Shown here piece after piece: positions 10,641 to 21,267 of a DNA stretch of 64,000 bases. Within the stretch, counting starts at the first letter, position 1, and each line of letters starts with the position of its first letter. The stretch is from Bretschneidera sinensis. Lineage: Eukaryota > Streptophyta > Magnoliopsida > Brassicales > Akaniaceae. The translations under genes and the position numbers were made by a program. A model generated the notes under the pieces. It was given only the letters and a program-made list of their open reading frames with translations. It did no database searches and was not told the DNA's origin. The DNA lies in NCBI GenBank assembly GCA_023935145.1, contig CM043702.1, positions 55,444,501 through 55,508,500 of the forward strand, written 5' to 3'.

Positions 10641-11487
10641 CTCGTGGGGTCTTAAGTTCATCTCTCAAGTCCTCTATTTCTAAGGGCAAAGCTTCGAATT
10701 TTCTCTGGCCTCTGATGAAGTTCAAATAGTAGGACCGAAAGGTTTGCTGGTTTCCCTGAACTTCCCCCACACCTTTCTCAATAGGGAATTTTACCTTCAG
10801 ATGATATGTAGAGACTACTGCCCTCATTTCATTAAGGGTTGGTCTCCCGAGTATCACGTTGTATGACGATGGGTGCTTCACCACCAAAAACTTAGTCGGG
10901 ACAGTAGTGAGTTGTGGTGGAGTTCCAACAGTGACCGGGAGAATTGTAATTCCTTCATCAAATACTGGTGTTCTCGAGAAGTCATACAGATGAGATGATA
11001 CTGGCTTGAGCTAGTCATCCCTTAGCTTTATCTGTTGGAAGGCTTCATAAAAGATGATGTTTGTTGAGCTCCCATTATCCACCATGACCCGTTCAACATT
11101 GTAGTTAGCGAAGAGGAAGGAGATAACCACAATGTCTTCATCTATAAAAGATATCACCTGGTCTATCTTGACCTATTTTTAAGGTCCACTAATCGATGCT
11201 GCTAACCAAGCATAAACTTTCCTCTCATGGGTGGATTGTCCCCCTGCAGCCGGTCCTCTAAAAATGGTTTTGATAGTGCTGGTAATAGTGGTGAGGTGTC
11301 CTTGATTGTTCTGGGTGTGTCTTTCTTCTCGGATTAGTTTTCTGGGACTTAGCCTAGTGCTCTTCCTTAGACTTTGACGCCCTCGATATGACCATTCTAA
11401 GGTTCATCGATTTGAGCACTGGGGATAGTGTTAAATCCTGAACTTGGCGAGGTCCGATGTATTCCTTTCAGTACCTATTTTGGATGA
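10641..11487 (-). pseudogene. Tat-type retropepsin and gag-pol linker
   Basis: On the minus strand, a frame with FANYNVERVMVDNGSSTNI (the DNGS at 11,071-11,079 is the aspartic protease active site of the DTG/DSG type) is followed by FLVVKHPSSYNVILGRPTLN, the flap-side and second conserved motif of plant Ty3/gypsy proteases. Stops interrupt it. Its N-terminal side is cut at 11,492 by the nested Athila element; the gag continues on the far side at 19,202. Confidence 0.8.
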
Positions 11488-11492
11488 GGGAT
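11488..11492. repeat. Target-site duplication (left), GGGAT
   Basis: GGGAT immediately before the left Athila LTR is repeated exactly after the right LTR at 19,197-19,201. Joining the flanks restores a reading frame of the Tat gag C-terminus, which confirms the insertion. Confidence 0.95.
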
Positions 11493-11675
11493 TGATAAAT
11501 GCTCAAATAGTCATATTTAAGCCCCTTAATTTACGCTTTTTAGGCTATTTGTTTATCTATTTTAGTAGATTCTACTTCATTTTTGTGTTTTATGTGTTTT
11601 TCATAGGGTTTCGACAAAAAGATGACATTTTGGAGCTCTAAGGAATAAAAAGTGAATATCTACAAAACCAGCAAG

Positions 11676-11770
11676 GTGCGCTCGAGTGCACCTCCCTTAT
11701 GATCGAGCACACAGGTACTTGAGCGCACACTTAGAAGGCTCGAGCGCAGACCCATACGATCGAGCGCACA
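11676..11770. repeat. CTCGAGCGCAC-type palindromic motif array, left LTR
   Basis: Five variants of the six-base core CTCGAG/ATCGAG, mostly followed by (C/T)GCAC, start at 11,681, 11,702, 11,718, 11,739 and 11,759. In its fullest form in this element the motif is the perfect palindrome GCGCTCGAGCGC. The array lies about 90 bases upstream of the TATA box. Confidence 0.85.
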
Positions 11771-11855
11771 TGCACCAGAGGTGGTAGAGCCAGAATTGGA
11801 AAGAAGTCTCCAGATCTTAAATTGGAAATTAGGGTTTCGGGGCACCCTTAGAGCC

Positions 11856-11865
11856 CTATATATAG
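11856..11865 (+). promoter_or_regulatory. TATA box of Athila left LTR
   Basis: CTATATATAG in the LTR, conserved at the same place in the right LTR (18,289-18,298). It sets the likely U3/R border just downstream. Confidence 0.7.
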
Positions 11866-12766
11866 TCTTGTAAAACACAGAAAACATACTTTTTGATTAG
11901 AGCTTGAAGTTGTAAGCTGTGGAGAGGAATTGACGACTCGTCTCCTCAGTATTCTTCGGGTTTTATTTTTCTGTTCTAGTTTAGTTATGGTTATGATGTT
12001 TAGTTCACTTAGCATGTGTAATTAACTTCCTAATAGGGCTTGATTGAAGCCTTAATTATGCTTTCCTATATATATAATCATTGATTGCCTTTGCAAATAG
12101 CCATGTTATAATGCTTTAATTGATTAATGCATGTGTTTATTTAAATTCATCATATGTGTGTGTTTGATCAACGTATGCATGTGGTATGGATCAGTTAGTT
12201 AGATTAATTGGGATGACCGAGTCCTGGGTCTGACAATAGTAACAAAAGAAATCCACGCCGGATTCTTGGACTAATCAACATGGGGAACCGAGAGCGGACC
12301 AAGCCCTAGGTCTCATGCAGTTGTCGATTTCCATAGACCTTATGCTCTCTTAAGGAACAACTCAGTATACACCATGCTGAATCCCTTAAGAGAGAAAAGA
12401 GTTAGAGTATACACCATGCCTAACTCATTGCTTAGGGAGATCAATATCCTAAGGAGTGGACCAAACCCTTAGGTTGACAACCATTAGGTATTCATGATAA
12501 GACTATAGCATCGGCACTTTACTTATTAAGGAAGTATGATTAGTGGTAGATATCAAAGCCCTATGTTCTTATTATTATCAATTCACACTCAACATTTATT
12601 TCTATCTTTTATTATTGAGAAACTAATTCTAAATCAAAATTCACCAATCCCTGTGGAGATGATCTCGGACTTGCACACTATGCTACTATTGACCTTGTGC
12701 ACTTGTAAGTAAAATTGTACTATTATTTGCTTATTTTTTTAGGTAGATAAATGCACAACAAGTTTT

Positions 12767-12785
12767 TGGCGCCGTTGCCGGGGAT
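12767..12785 (+). other. Primer-binding site, tRNA-Asp
   Basis: TGGCGCCGTTGCCGGGGAT begins six bases after the LTR. It is complementary to the 3' end of plant tRNA-Asp(GUC), including the CCA tail, as is usual in Athila-group elements. Confidence 0.93.
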
Positions 12786-12999
12786 TGCACTAAATTTCTT
12801 TCTAGAATTATTTTCGTTTAGTTTAGTAATTTTTTTTTATTTTCTGTTTTATTTCTATCAAATTTTAAGTTTCTGTTTTTACATTTATTTTTGTTTACTC
12901 CAAAACCTAATCTATTTCCTTTTTATTTTCTTTTTCAGGGACTCCAACAGAAACCTCTGTACCACTTGCGATCGAGCGCACCTCTCTGTGTGATCGAGT

Positions 13000-14840
13000 G
13001 CATTTGAGGCAAAGAGTTACCCGGGCAGCAGTGTTGAACTGCTGCACTAAAGCAACTATTACCGATTCATGCATGGGCTTCGATCCAGACATCCAACGTT
13101 CTTTCTCCTTGATACCGAGCTTGAGTGGACCATCCAATAAAGGCTTAGAGATAATTCCGAAGAGGTAGAAGAAGAGATCGAGGAGGAAGCACCAATAGCG
13201 GAACAGATTGAAAATCAATAACCACCTGAGCGAAGACCGATGAAGCAATCCTTCATCTCACAGAACCTCGATCAACCGTCTTGCATTGCTGATCAACCGT
13301 CTTGCATTGCTTATCAACCTGAGGTGGAAGGAAACTACTACATATCTCTGCAAATACTCAGTGCATTGACTCACTTTAGGGGTACACCTAATGAGGATCC
13401 ACACTTGCAACTTCGAGAGTTCTTCGATCTCTGCAAATTCCAGCACATCCGAGGCCTAGACTAAGAAGGAATCAGGTTAATTCTTTTCCCTTTTTCCTTA
13501 AAAGATAATGTTAAACTGTGGTACAATTCATTGCCTGCATTTTCTATCCACACTTGGGAGGAGTTGGCCAGCAAATTCCTAAGGAAGTTTTTCCCAGCCC
13601 AAAAAATGAGGCAAATGAGGAAAGAGATTCAATCTTTCCAACAAAAGGATGGAGACCTATTCTTCGAGGCATGGAGACATTTCAACGAGCTGTTACTCAA
13701 ATGCCCACACCAAAATCTACCTTAGGATGAACTGGTACAAGCTTTCTATAAAGGTTTAAGTGATACTAATAAAAGTATTATGGATTCAGGTTGTGGAGGA
13801 GTGTTGATGGAGAAAAACAGCGAAGAAGCCATTGAGCTATTCTAGACCTTAAGTGAACATACTCAGCAGTTCTCCTTTCGAGGTAGACATGTAACCAAGT
13901 GCAAATGTATGTATGAGGTAAACCTAAATGGAGGATCTTCTACCCAAATAGCTACTGTGGAGAGGAAACTAGATCTGCTAGTTAAAGCCATGACTGTTCA
14001 AAATATATCACCTAATCCACCAGCTACACCACTCCAGGTATGTGCGATATGTTCCCAATTTGATCATAATACTGATACATGTCCCTTGTATTCATCTGCA
14101 GACCATGAGCAAGCAAACTTTGTGGGACCAAACAACTATATGCCAAAGAATAATCCGTATGTAAACACCTACAACCCTGGATGGCGGAATCACCCAAACT
14201 TTTCTTGGAGCAACAATTAGAACGGTCAAGGACAGCAAAGGAACTCCCAACCAGCAGCCCTCTCAGTTCCTGAAACAAAGAAAAATGACCTCGAGAGTCT
14301 TGTAAGGTAACTAGTAACTCAGCATCAACAGTTGGTATCTCAACACCAACAGCTGATAACTTCACACGAACAGTTTATGGAAGAAACAAGACAATTTCGG
14401 ACTGAGATGAGACAAACCACTGCAAAACATGATCAAGCCATTCAAGGACTAAAGGTACAAATGAGGCAATTGGCCAAGGAACTGAGTAGCAGAAAGCAAG
14501 GTGAGCTTCCAGCCCAACCACTACCTAATCTAAGAGGGCATCAGCAACTGAATGTTGTGACAACTTTAAGAAGTGGTAAGATCATAGGCAGTGATAAGCC
14601 TGCACAAGCATCTCTAGATAAAGCATCCACATCTAAGGTAAGTAAGATGGAGAAAGTAAATGCACCTCCACCCTTCCCTCAAAGGTTAGTTAAGCCTAAG
14701 AAAGAGAATAAACTGATTGACATTTTCAAAAGTTTGAGAAAAGTGGAGATAAACATTCCTTTATTAGATGCAATTAAACAAATTCTTGTATATGCTAAAT
14801 TTTTGAAAGATTGTTGCACTAACAAAAGGAGGTTTCCTTA
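13000..14840 (+). pseudogene. Athila gag, broken, truncated before protease
   Basis: A long plus-strand frame interrupted by stops (for example after HIRGLD near 13,461, after CPHQNLP near 13,724, near 13,843). It carries LTHFRGTPNEDPHLQLREFFDLC, WEELASKFLRKFFP, the CCHC zinc knuckle CAICSQFDHNTDTC (14,041-14,085), a Gln-rich coiled-coil stretch at 14,320-14,500, and a C-terminal motif VEINIPLLDAIKQI followed by YAKFLKDCCTNKRRF. In Athila elements that last motif lies shortly before the protease. Here the similarity stops at about 14,835, so the deletion of pol begins right after it. A capsid/nucleocapsid precursor by family. Confidence 0.88.
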
Positions 14841-15199
14841 CTGTCTGTCGCACGCACACTTGCCTACCAAAATTTCACTTCACACAAAGCTCTCACCACC
14901 GTCACACCACCAAAACTGCCACCCTACCACTATCAAATGTCCTATTACCAGCACAATCATATCCCTACACAACCCTACATTGCCCCAAGACAGAAACGGT
15001 ATGCACAACCCATTCTTATGAAAATCACTTACACACCATCACACACTAATTTTTAATTTATCTTTTCCTCCTATTATGTGTTATCTTGTGTGTTAATTAA
15101 TTATTTTCATGTCTACACGAATTTGGGATCGAGTTCGAGTGTTTTCTATAGCTTCGAGTTTTCGTTGCACGTCAACTGTTCAACATATTGCCTAAGTGG
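14841..15199. other. Deletion scar and spacer between gag and ORF1
   Basis: A short Pro/His-rich, non-conserved stretch follows directly on the truncated gag, then AT-rich spacer. The whole Athila pol (several kb in complete relatives) is missing here. Confidence 0.7.
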
Positions 15200-15200
15200 G

Positions 15201-15281
15201 TGCGCTCGAGCGCAGGCACTTTGTGATTGAGTGCAACTCAATCTGTGCGATCAAGCGCACTATCAGCTGTGATCGAGCGCA
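15201..15281. repeat. CTCGAGCGCAC-type motif array upstream of ORF1
   Basis: Includes the perfect palindrome GCGCTCGAGCGC at 15,202-15,213. Further variants have cores at 15,226, 15,250 and 15,272. It repeats the LTR motif outside the LTR, 40 to 115 bases upstream of the ORF1 ATG. A two-copy version (cores 12,971 and 12,993) lies before gag. Confidence 0.85.
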
Positions 15282-15317
15282 ATCACACCAGAAGCTGCAC
15301 TATTTTTCCTAAAACAC

Positions 15318-16395
15318 ATGGCCTTCAGGTCTCGAGCCTCCAGAAGTCGCTGCCATTCCACCTGGCCTAGTTTCGAGCAGCTTGAAATCCTATTTGAGAC
15401 TACGTTCAATATTGATGAGGATTTCAAAAGTTTGGATGCCACGAGATGGGTGGTCCAAGAGTTCAAGACACAGAGTCTCAAGCAGCTGTTCAAGTCGGTC
15501 AGTCCGACGGCTTACACTAGATTCGTGGTCAGCTTCTACGAGAACCTGACCTATGACTACACCTGCCTAGAGATCTTATCCTCTTCAGTCCAGGGAAAAT
15601 TCATAGAGCTGACCACCACAGACATCGCCACTACCCTCCACTGCTGTGATGAGTCCTTTCCGGAGGACAGCCATATGGAGGAGCAACCAGACCCGTTTCC
15701 TCTGCCCCACATCATCAATGACATGTGTCCGAGCCAGTATGCGGACTGACACAACAATGCAGGGAGTTGAAGTTGCCTCCTCACTTGTGGTTCGCGGACT
15801 TTATCCTCCAGCGTAATGTGTGCCCTTTGGGGCACAAGACTCAAAGAAGGAGACTCAGAGGAGGGATCAATTCCTACAGGCTCTCTATGCCTTTAATCGA
15901 GGTCACTAGTACTCCATATCAGCCATCATATGGAGTCAGACACACAAGTTTTAGGACCACGTGCATAGCTGTCAGACCACCACGGCTAATGCATGGGGGC
16001 TCCCTTTCCCTTTCTTACTTAGCCACATCTTCAAGAAGAAGGGGATCAAGAGCTCCTTTGTTGACGAACCAGTCAGCAACCATCGGTTCTTCAGGAGGGC
16101 TCAGTGGAGCCTTAGCCAGTCCCACATACCCTGAGGACCCCGGGTGCATGTTCCTATTGATGAGCCTGTGGTAGATGATTCGATGGACACAGAGCATCAC
16201 TCAGAGAGCCCTATTTGGGAGGAGGACCAGCCAGACATGGGGTCCACAGAGTACCAGCACCTTCTCAAGAAGCTGTTTTTCTTCCATTGTGAGCTTTTCG
16301 ATATCCACCAAAAGGACAAAGAGGTGACCCGTCTGATCCATCAGCGGATAGATGGGTCGGAGGCACATTTTGCACGACAGGAGGCGATGCTATAG
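15318..16395 (+). pseudogene. Athila ORF1-like gene (env position), broken
   Basis: The ATG at 15,318 opens 143 intact codons with MAFRSRASRSRCHSTWPSF, WVVQEFKTQSLKQLF, FYENLTYDY, LSSSVQGKFIELTTTDIATTLHC and HIINDMCPSQYAD. These are characteristic of the Athila ORF-1 family, which lies between pol and the 3' LTR. After a stop at 15,749 the similarity continues in other frames with interruptions to about 16,395, where a charged segment (SEAHFARQEAML) precedes a stop. It was once compared with retroviral env, but its role is unknown. The intact N-terminal exon-like part is notable in an element without pol. Confidence 0.8.
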
Positions 16396-16399
16396 GCTA

Positions 16400-17896
16400 T
16401 CCTCGATCACCTACCTCCTGCACCCGATACCTCTTTGACTGCATCACCCGATGACCAGCAGTGAGAGCATACCCTATCTGGCTGAAGACGTAAAACTTAG
16501 CGCTCATGTGAGGCACCCACAGCATATCCTTTTTATTATAGTATTTTTCTTTTCTTATGTATGTTTATTTATCTATTTATTTTCTATATTTCGTGTTTTC
16601 CGGCACAACATTTGTTTTTCATTTTCAGGAACATAGTGCATGCATCAAGTTCAAGTTTGGGGAAGTACTATGAGCCATGCCAGCAGTCTAGTTCTCCAAC
16701 TCCCAAGTTAGATCTTTCTATGTCACTCACATATTGGGGTCAATGTGTATATTAAGTTTGGGGGTAGAAAAAGACACTTGCACACACATGCACACACTAT
16801 GTCCCAATTTTTTTTGTTTTAAAGATAAATACATGATCATTTTGTGTTGAAAATTTTGGTTGATTTAAAACAAACATGATAAAATTTCATTAGTAAGCTT
16901 AAAATCTAGAATACATAGTCTCGTAAAAGGAATTTTAAAAGTTTAGTTACTTACCTCAAGGCACTTAAGAAATTCATAAGTTTGATCTAAAACTGATATG
17001 AGCACATTAGCACACAATTGTGTGGGGTATGACATATAATTTTTATGTATATGTTTCCATGACCTAACTGTAATCGGATAAATTTTTAGATGAACACTTT
17101 GGCATAGAAAAATAAAGAAAAAATGTCCATCATGCAAAAAGAAAAAAATAAAATAAAATGCTCCTAACAATTATTAAATAAAATTTTCACTGAGTAACTG
17201 GACCTCTTGCCTCAGTAAGCAGTGAGTGTTCACGTCAAAAGGTGGGAATTAGGCATTTAATAATCATAAAAAAATTTCACTGAGTAACTGGACTTTTTGC
17301 CTCAGTAAGTAGTGAGTGTTCACGTCAAAAGGTGGGAATTTCACTTAGCAGCATTAAGACCTATTAGTTCCGTAGCCTTTTTGACTCGAGTTAGTAAGTC
17401 CTTAGGGGTGTCTTTACACTTAATGCCCTAAAACCATCTAGTTTGGGAGTCATTGGCTAAACACTTGTTACAAGGGTCAATTAGAAAGCTTAGTGGAACT
17501 CAACATGGCAAAATCTCATGAAGAAAGAAAAAGAAAAGAAGTAAACACTATGCCATTTTTGTTCTATCTGATAAGAAATTCGATGAAAGTTTGGACACCG
17601 AAACACTATACATTAAAATTATTTGGAAGCTCCATCTTCTATGTGCTAATTCGTCACACACAAATTAAACTTGTGATGCCTTAAACCGACCTTAGGTAAG
17701 TAACAAGAACTTTTAAAATCCTTATTCATTGCAAAAATGTGTTTTTATTTTAAGCTTACTCATGAATGGTCATCATGATTTTATGTTCAACCCAAATTTT
17801 TGATATCATGAAGAATGAATTTATCTTTAATTTTGTTTTGATATAGTCCTTCGTTTTGTATTGCTAAGGGACTAGCAATATGTAAGTTTGTGGGTG
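16400..17896. other. Athila 3' untranslated region
   Basis: AT-rich noncoding part between ORF1 and the right LTR. AAGTTTGGGGGTAG at about 16,755 and AAGTTTGTGGGTG just before the LTR (17,884-17,896) are polypurine-tract-like. Two direct copies of a block containing TTTCACTGAGTAACTGGAC and GTGTTCACGTCAAAAGGTGG lie at 17,186-17,250 and 17,275-17,340. Confidence 0.7.
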
Positions 17897-19196
17897 TGAT
17901 AAGTGCTTAAATAGTCATATTTAAGCCCCTTAATTTACGCTTGTTAGGCTCTTTGTTTATTTATTTTAGTAGATTCTACTTCATTTTTGTGTTTTATGTG
18001 TTTTTCATAGGGCTTTGACAAAAAGATGACATTTTGAAGCTCTAAGGAATAAAAAGTGAAAATCTGCAAAACAAGCGAGGTGCGCTCAGCGCACCTCCCT
18101 TATGATCGAGCACACATGTGCTCGAGCACACATATACGCTCGAGCGCACACATGCGCTCGAGCGTAGGCCCATATGATCGAGCGCACATAAAAAACATAA
18201 AAAATCTCCAGAGGTGGCAGAGCCAGAATTGGAAAGAAATCTCCAGACCTTAAATTGGAAATTAGGGTTTCGGGACACCCTTAGAGCCCTATATATAGTC
18301 TTGTAAAACATAAAAAACATACTTTTTGATTGGAGCTTAAAGTTGTAAGCTATGGAGAGGAATTGACGACTCGTTTCCTCAGCATTTTTCGGGTTTTATT
18401 TTTCTGTTCTAGTTTAGTTATGGTTATGATGTTTAGTTCACTTAGCATGTGTAACTAACTTCCTAATAGGGCTCGATTGAAGCCCTAATTATGCTTTCCT
18501 ATATATATAATCATTGATTGCCTTTCCAAATAGCCATGTTATAATGCTTTAATTGATTAATGCCTGTGTTTATTTAAATTCCTCATATGTGTGTGTCTGA
18601 TCAACGTATGCATGTGGTATGGATCAGTTAGTTAGATCAATTGGGATGATCGAGTCCTGGGTCTAACAATAGTAACAAAAGAAATCTATGCTGGATTTTT
18701 GGATTAATCAACATGGGAAACCGGGAGCGGACCAAGCCCTAGGTCTCATACGGTTGTCGATTTCCATAGATCTTATGCTCTCTTAAGGAATAACTCATTA
18801 TACACCATGTTGAATCCCTTAAGAGAGAAAAGAGTTAAAGTATACACCATACCTAACTCATTGCTTAGGGAGATCAATAGCCTAAGGAGTGGACCAAGCC
18901 CTTAGGTTGACAACCATTAGGTATTCATGATAAGGCTATAGCATCGGCACTTTACTTATTAGGGAAGTATGATGAGTGGTGGATATCAAAGCCCTATGTT
19001 CTTATTATTATTATCAATTCACACTCAACATTTATTTCTATCTTTTATTATTGAGAAACTAATTCTAAATCGAAATTCACCAATCCTTGTGGAGATGATC
19101 TCGCGCTTGCACATTATGCTACTATTGACCTTGTGCACTTGCAAGTAAAATTATACGATTATTTGCTTTTTTATTTAGGTAGATAAATGCACAACA
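17897..19196 (+). repeat. Right (3') LTR of the Athila element
   Basis: TGATAAGTGCTT to AATGCACAACA, homologous to the left LTR over its length. It is 32 bases longer, mostly through an expanded palindrome array at 18,085-18,188. The TATA box CTATATATAG lies at 18,289-18,298. Confidence 0.96.
18079..18190. repeat. CTCGAGCGCAC-type motif array, right LTR
   Basis: Six motif copies with cores at 18,085 (one base deleted), 18,105, 18,121, 18,139, 18,157 and 18,177; one more than in the left LTR. Spacing is 16-20 bases. Confidence 0.85.
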
Positions 19197-19201
19197 GGGA
19201 T
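19197..19201. repeat. Target-site duplication (right), GGGAT
   Basis: Exact match to the five bases before the left LTR (11,488-11,492). Confidence 0.95.
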
Positions 19202-20120
19202 TCAATTTGTTGTTCGAGGGTGTGACACTCCTTGGTGTTGTGACCATGATCCTTATGGAAGCGGCACCACTTAGCCTGACTTTAACTCGGATAGAGAGGT
19301 CTTGGAGGCCAATAAAGTAGATCCTAGTCTAAGATACTCAGAAGTATGTTGGTCCAGAAAGCACTCAGTGGAGCAAAATTCTTAAAGTTAAGGGGAACTC
19401 TTCCTCTTCCTTCTAGGTGGGATTTTCTAACGGAGCATTCCCTAGGTTTGTTAGTATCCTTTTTTCTTTTTTCCATTCCACCCTCTCTTTATCTCCTGAA
19501 TACCTGGTTGTCTTCTGCTATCATGTGTTCCTCAACCCAGACAATGATGTCATTCATATCCCTAGGAGGATACTTGGTCAACTTGAGGCTAAAGGTTCCC
19601 GACTTAAGCCCATTCTGGAAGGCTAAGGTTTGGAAAACTGGGTTGAGATAAGAAATTTCCCAGGCTGCTGCGTTGAACTATGAGATATATTCCCAGAGCT
19701 TTTCTTCTCTGCATTGGATGATGTTGAAGAGGCTTTGCAAGGTCTTCTGAGGTCCTTTGCTACTCAGGAAATATGATGCAAAGGCACGGCTTTGCTCTTT
19801 GAAAGAACTGATACTGTCGAGCTTAAGGTGACTATACTAGGTGTTAGCAGCCTTTTCCAAGGTTAGAAGAAAAGCCCTGTGCATAGCGGCATCAGGATGG
19901 TGATATAGCATCATAGTGGTCTTGTAGTGTTGAAAGTGATCTACCGGGTCTGTGGTTCCATTGTACACCTTGATAACCGGCATTCGAAAATGTCGAGGGA
20001 AAGGGGCTTCAAGGATCTCCTGAGTAAAAGGTGGATCTTTTGAACTAAGGTCATCTATAACATTGGTGTTCCTTACCTTAAAGGCTTCATTTATCCTTTG
20101 GTCCATGTCCTCCAATATCT
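19202..20120 (-). pseudogene. Tat-type Ty3/gypsy gag, broken
   Basis: Minus-strand continuation of the Tat element beyond the nested Athila insertion. The frame at the right end reads DPPFTQEILEAPFPRHFRMP, KVYNGTTDPVDHFQHYKTTM and AMHRAFLLTLEKAA, the conserved first half of plant Ty3/gypsy capsid. Further left are short blocks FNIIQCREEKL, LKLTKYPPRDMNDI and a CRFHKDHGHNTKECHTLEQQ motif, a CCHC-like knuckle of Tat gag. Stops and frameshifts are frequent. The N-terminus is lost at 20,120, where an Athila-like LTR end abuts. Its C-terminus joins 11,487 across the GGGAT duplication. Confidence 0.85.
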
Positions 20121-20265
20121 TGTTATGCAAAAATCTACCTAAATAAATAAGAAAATAATTGAACGTTTTACTTGCAAGTGCACAAGGTCAACATTGTAGT
20201 ATAGTGTGCAAGTGCAAGATCATTCCCATAGGGATTGGTAAATTTTAAATTAAAATTATTTTAAA
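20121..20265 (-). mobile_element. 3' end fragment of an Athila-like LTR
   Basis: In reverse orientation this stretch matches the last 145 or so bases of the Athila LTRs at 12,760 and 19,196. Shared features are ATCTACCTAAAT, TTACTTGCAAGTGCACAAGG and GTGTGCAAG followed by CATAGGGATTGG. It is more diverged from them than they are from each other, so it comes from a separate insertion. Its outer end (20,121) abuts the Tat gag and its inner end is cut by the copia element. Confidence 0.75.
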
Positions 20266-20499
20266 TTAAAGCTGCACAGCTAGTTATCGGAGCAAGAAGT
20301 AGAAGGTGACGGAGCCAAGACTCCAAGAATCAAAGATCAACTTCTTAGGTGATTCAAGAACGGTGTAAAGATCAAGATCCGATCGTGTTCTTGAAGGTTG
20401 ATTCAAGAATGGTGTTAAGATCCATCTTTGATATGTGTTCTTGAGTTTAAAGAAATCATTTGTGGGTAGTGCATAAATTTGAGATCTTGTCCGCAAAAG

Positions 20500-21267
20500 A
20501 TGGCTTCAAATTTCTGTGTAGAGAAGTTTGATGGAAAGAGAGAGTTTGCTCTTTGGAAGCAGAAGATCAAGGCGGTTCTAATGCAACAGAAAGTGGACTT
20601 GGCTATTGGAGAAGATGATGCTTTTCCAGCAAGTGTCACGGAGGACTAGCGGACCGAGATGAAGAAGATGGCTTATAGCACCATTTTCTTGCACATGTCG
20701 GATAGTGTCATAAGGGAGTGCGGCGACTCAGAGGATTCGGCTGTCATATGGAAGAAACTAGATGAGTTGTTTTTTACCAAAACTCTTCCTAATAAGATTT
20801 ATCTTCTTAAAAGAATCTTTGCTTTTAAAATGGATCATAGTAAAGAGTTGCAAGATAATCTTGATGTCTTTAATAAGCTAGTTCAAGATTTGAATAGTTG
20901 TAGTATTATTTTTCCAGATGAACAATTGGCTGTCATTTTGTTAAATTCTTTTCCTAATTGCTTTGATAACTTGATTAATGTCATTGAGTATGAAAGGAAT
21001 ACTTTGACAAAGGAGATTGTGATCAATGCCACAAGGGCACATGATTTCAAAGCCAAGATGAAGGAGACATCAAGTGGTGAATGGCTATTCGTAAGAGGAA
21101 GGACAGCAGCTCGGAATGGCAGTAGCAACAATGGCTACTACCAGGACAAAGGTAGAGGAGAGAGCCATGGGAGATCTCATTCTAAGACAAGACTTGGAGG
21201 AGGAAGGAGATGCTTCTACTGCAACAAAAAGGGCCATTTCAAGAAAGATTGCAAGAAGAGGTTATAG
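20500..21267 (+). pseudogene. Copia gag with zinc knuckle
   Basis: The ATG at 20,500 starts MASNFCVEKFDGKREFALWK, the usual copia gag opening. One stop (20,647) interrupts an otherwise open frame through VIWKKLDELFFTKTLPNKIY and FNKLVQDLNS. The CCHC knuckle CFYCNKKGHFKKDC comes near the end, with a stop at 21,265. This is the capsid/nucleocapsid precursor by family and would be functional-looking but for the single stop. Confidence 0.9.

Larger units (their letters stand above)
11493..12760 (+). repeat. Left (5') LTR of the Athila element
   Basis: Runs from TGATAAATGCTC to AATGCACAACA, with TG/CA ends. It aligns throughout with 17,897-19,196. It carries an array of CTCGAG/ATCGAG motifs at 11,681-11,770 and a TATA box CTATATATAG at 11,856-11,865. 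Confidence 0.96.
11493..19196 (+). mobile_element. Athila-type LTR retrotransposon, pol-less, nested in the Tat element
   Basis: A complete but non-autonomous element of 7.7 kb. It has a 1,268-bp left LTR and a 1,300-bp right LTR, both beginning TGATAA and ending CACAACA, with a 5-bp target duplication GGGAT. The primer-binding site matches tRNA-Asp. Inside are a decayed gag and an Athila ORF1-like gene; protease, RT, RNase H and integrase are absent. It splits the gag from the pol of the older Tat element. The two LTRs differ by a small indel in the palindrome array and scattered substitutions, so the insertion is old but much younger than its host element. Confidence 0.95.

Noticed and set aside
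12767..12785. tRNA-Asp-like sequence
   Set aside because: Only the 3' end complement is present, right after an LTR: a primer-binding site, not a tRNA gene.
12907..13248. Minus-strand open frame of 113 codons
   Set aside because: Lies opposite the Athila leader and gag start and has no motif of its own.
20121..20265. Could be the 5' LTR of the Tat element or of the copia element
   Set aside because: It matches the end of the Athila LTRs in reverse orientation, and no Tat or copia primer site adjoins it in the needed orientation.
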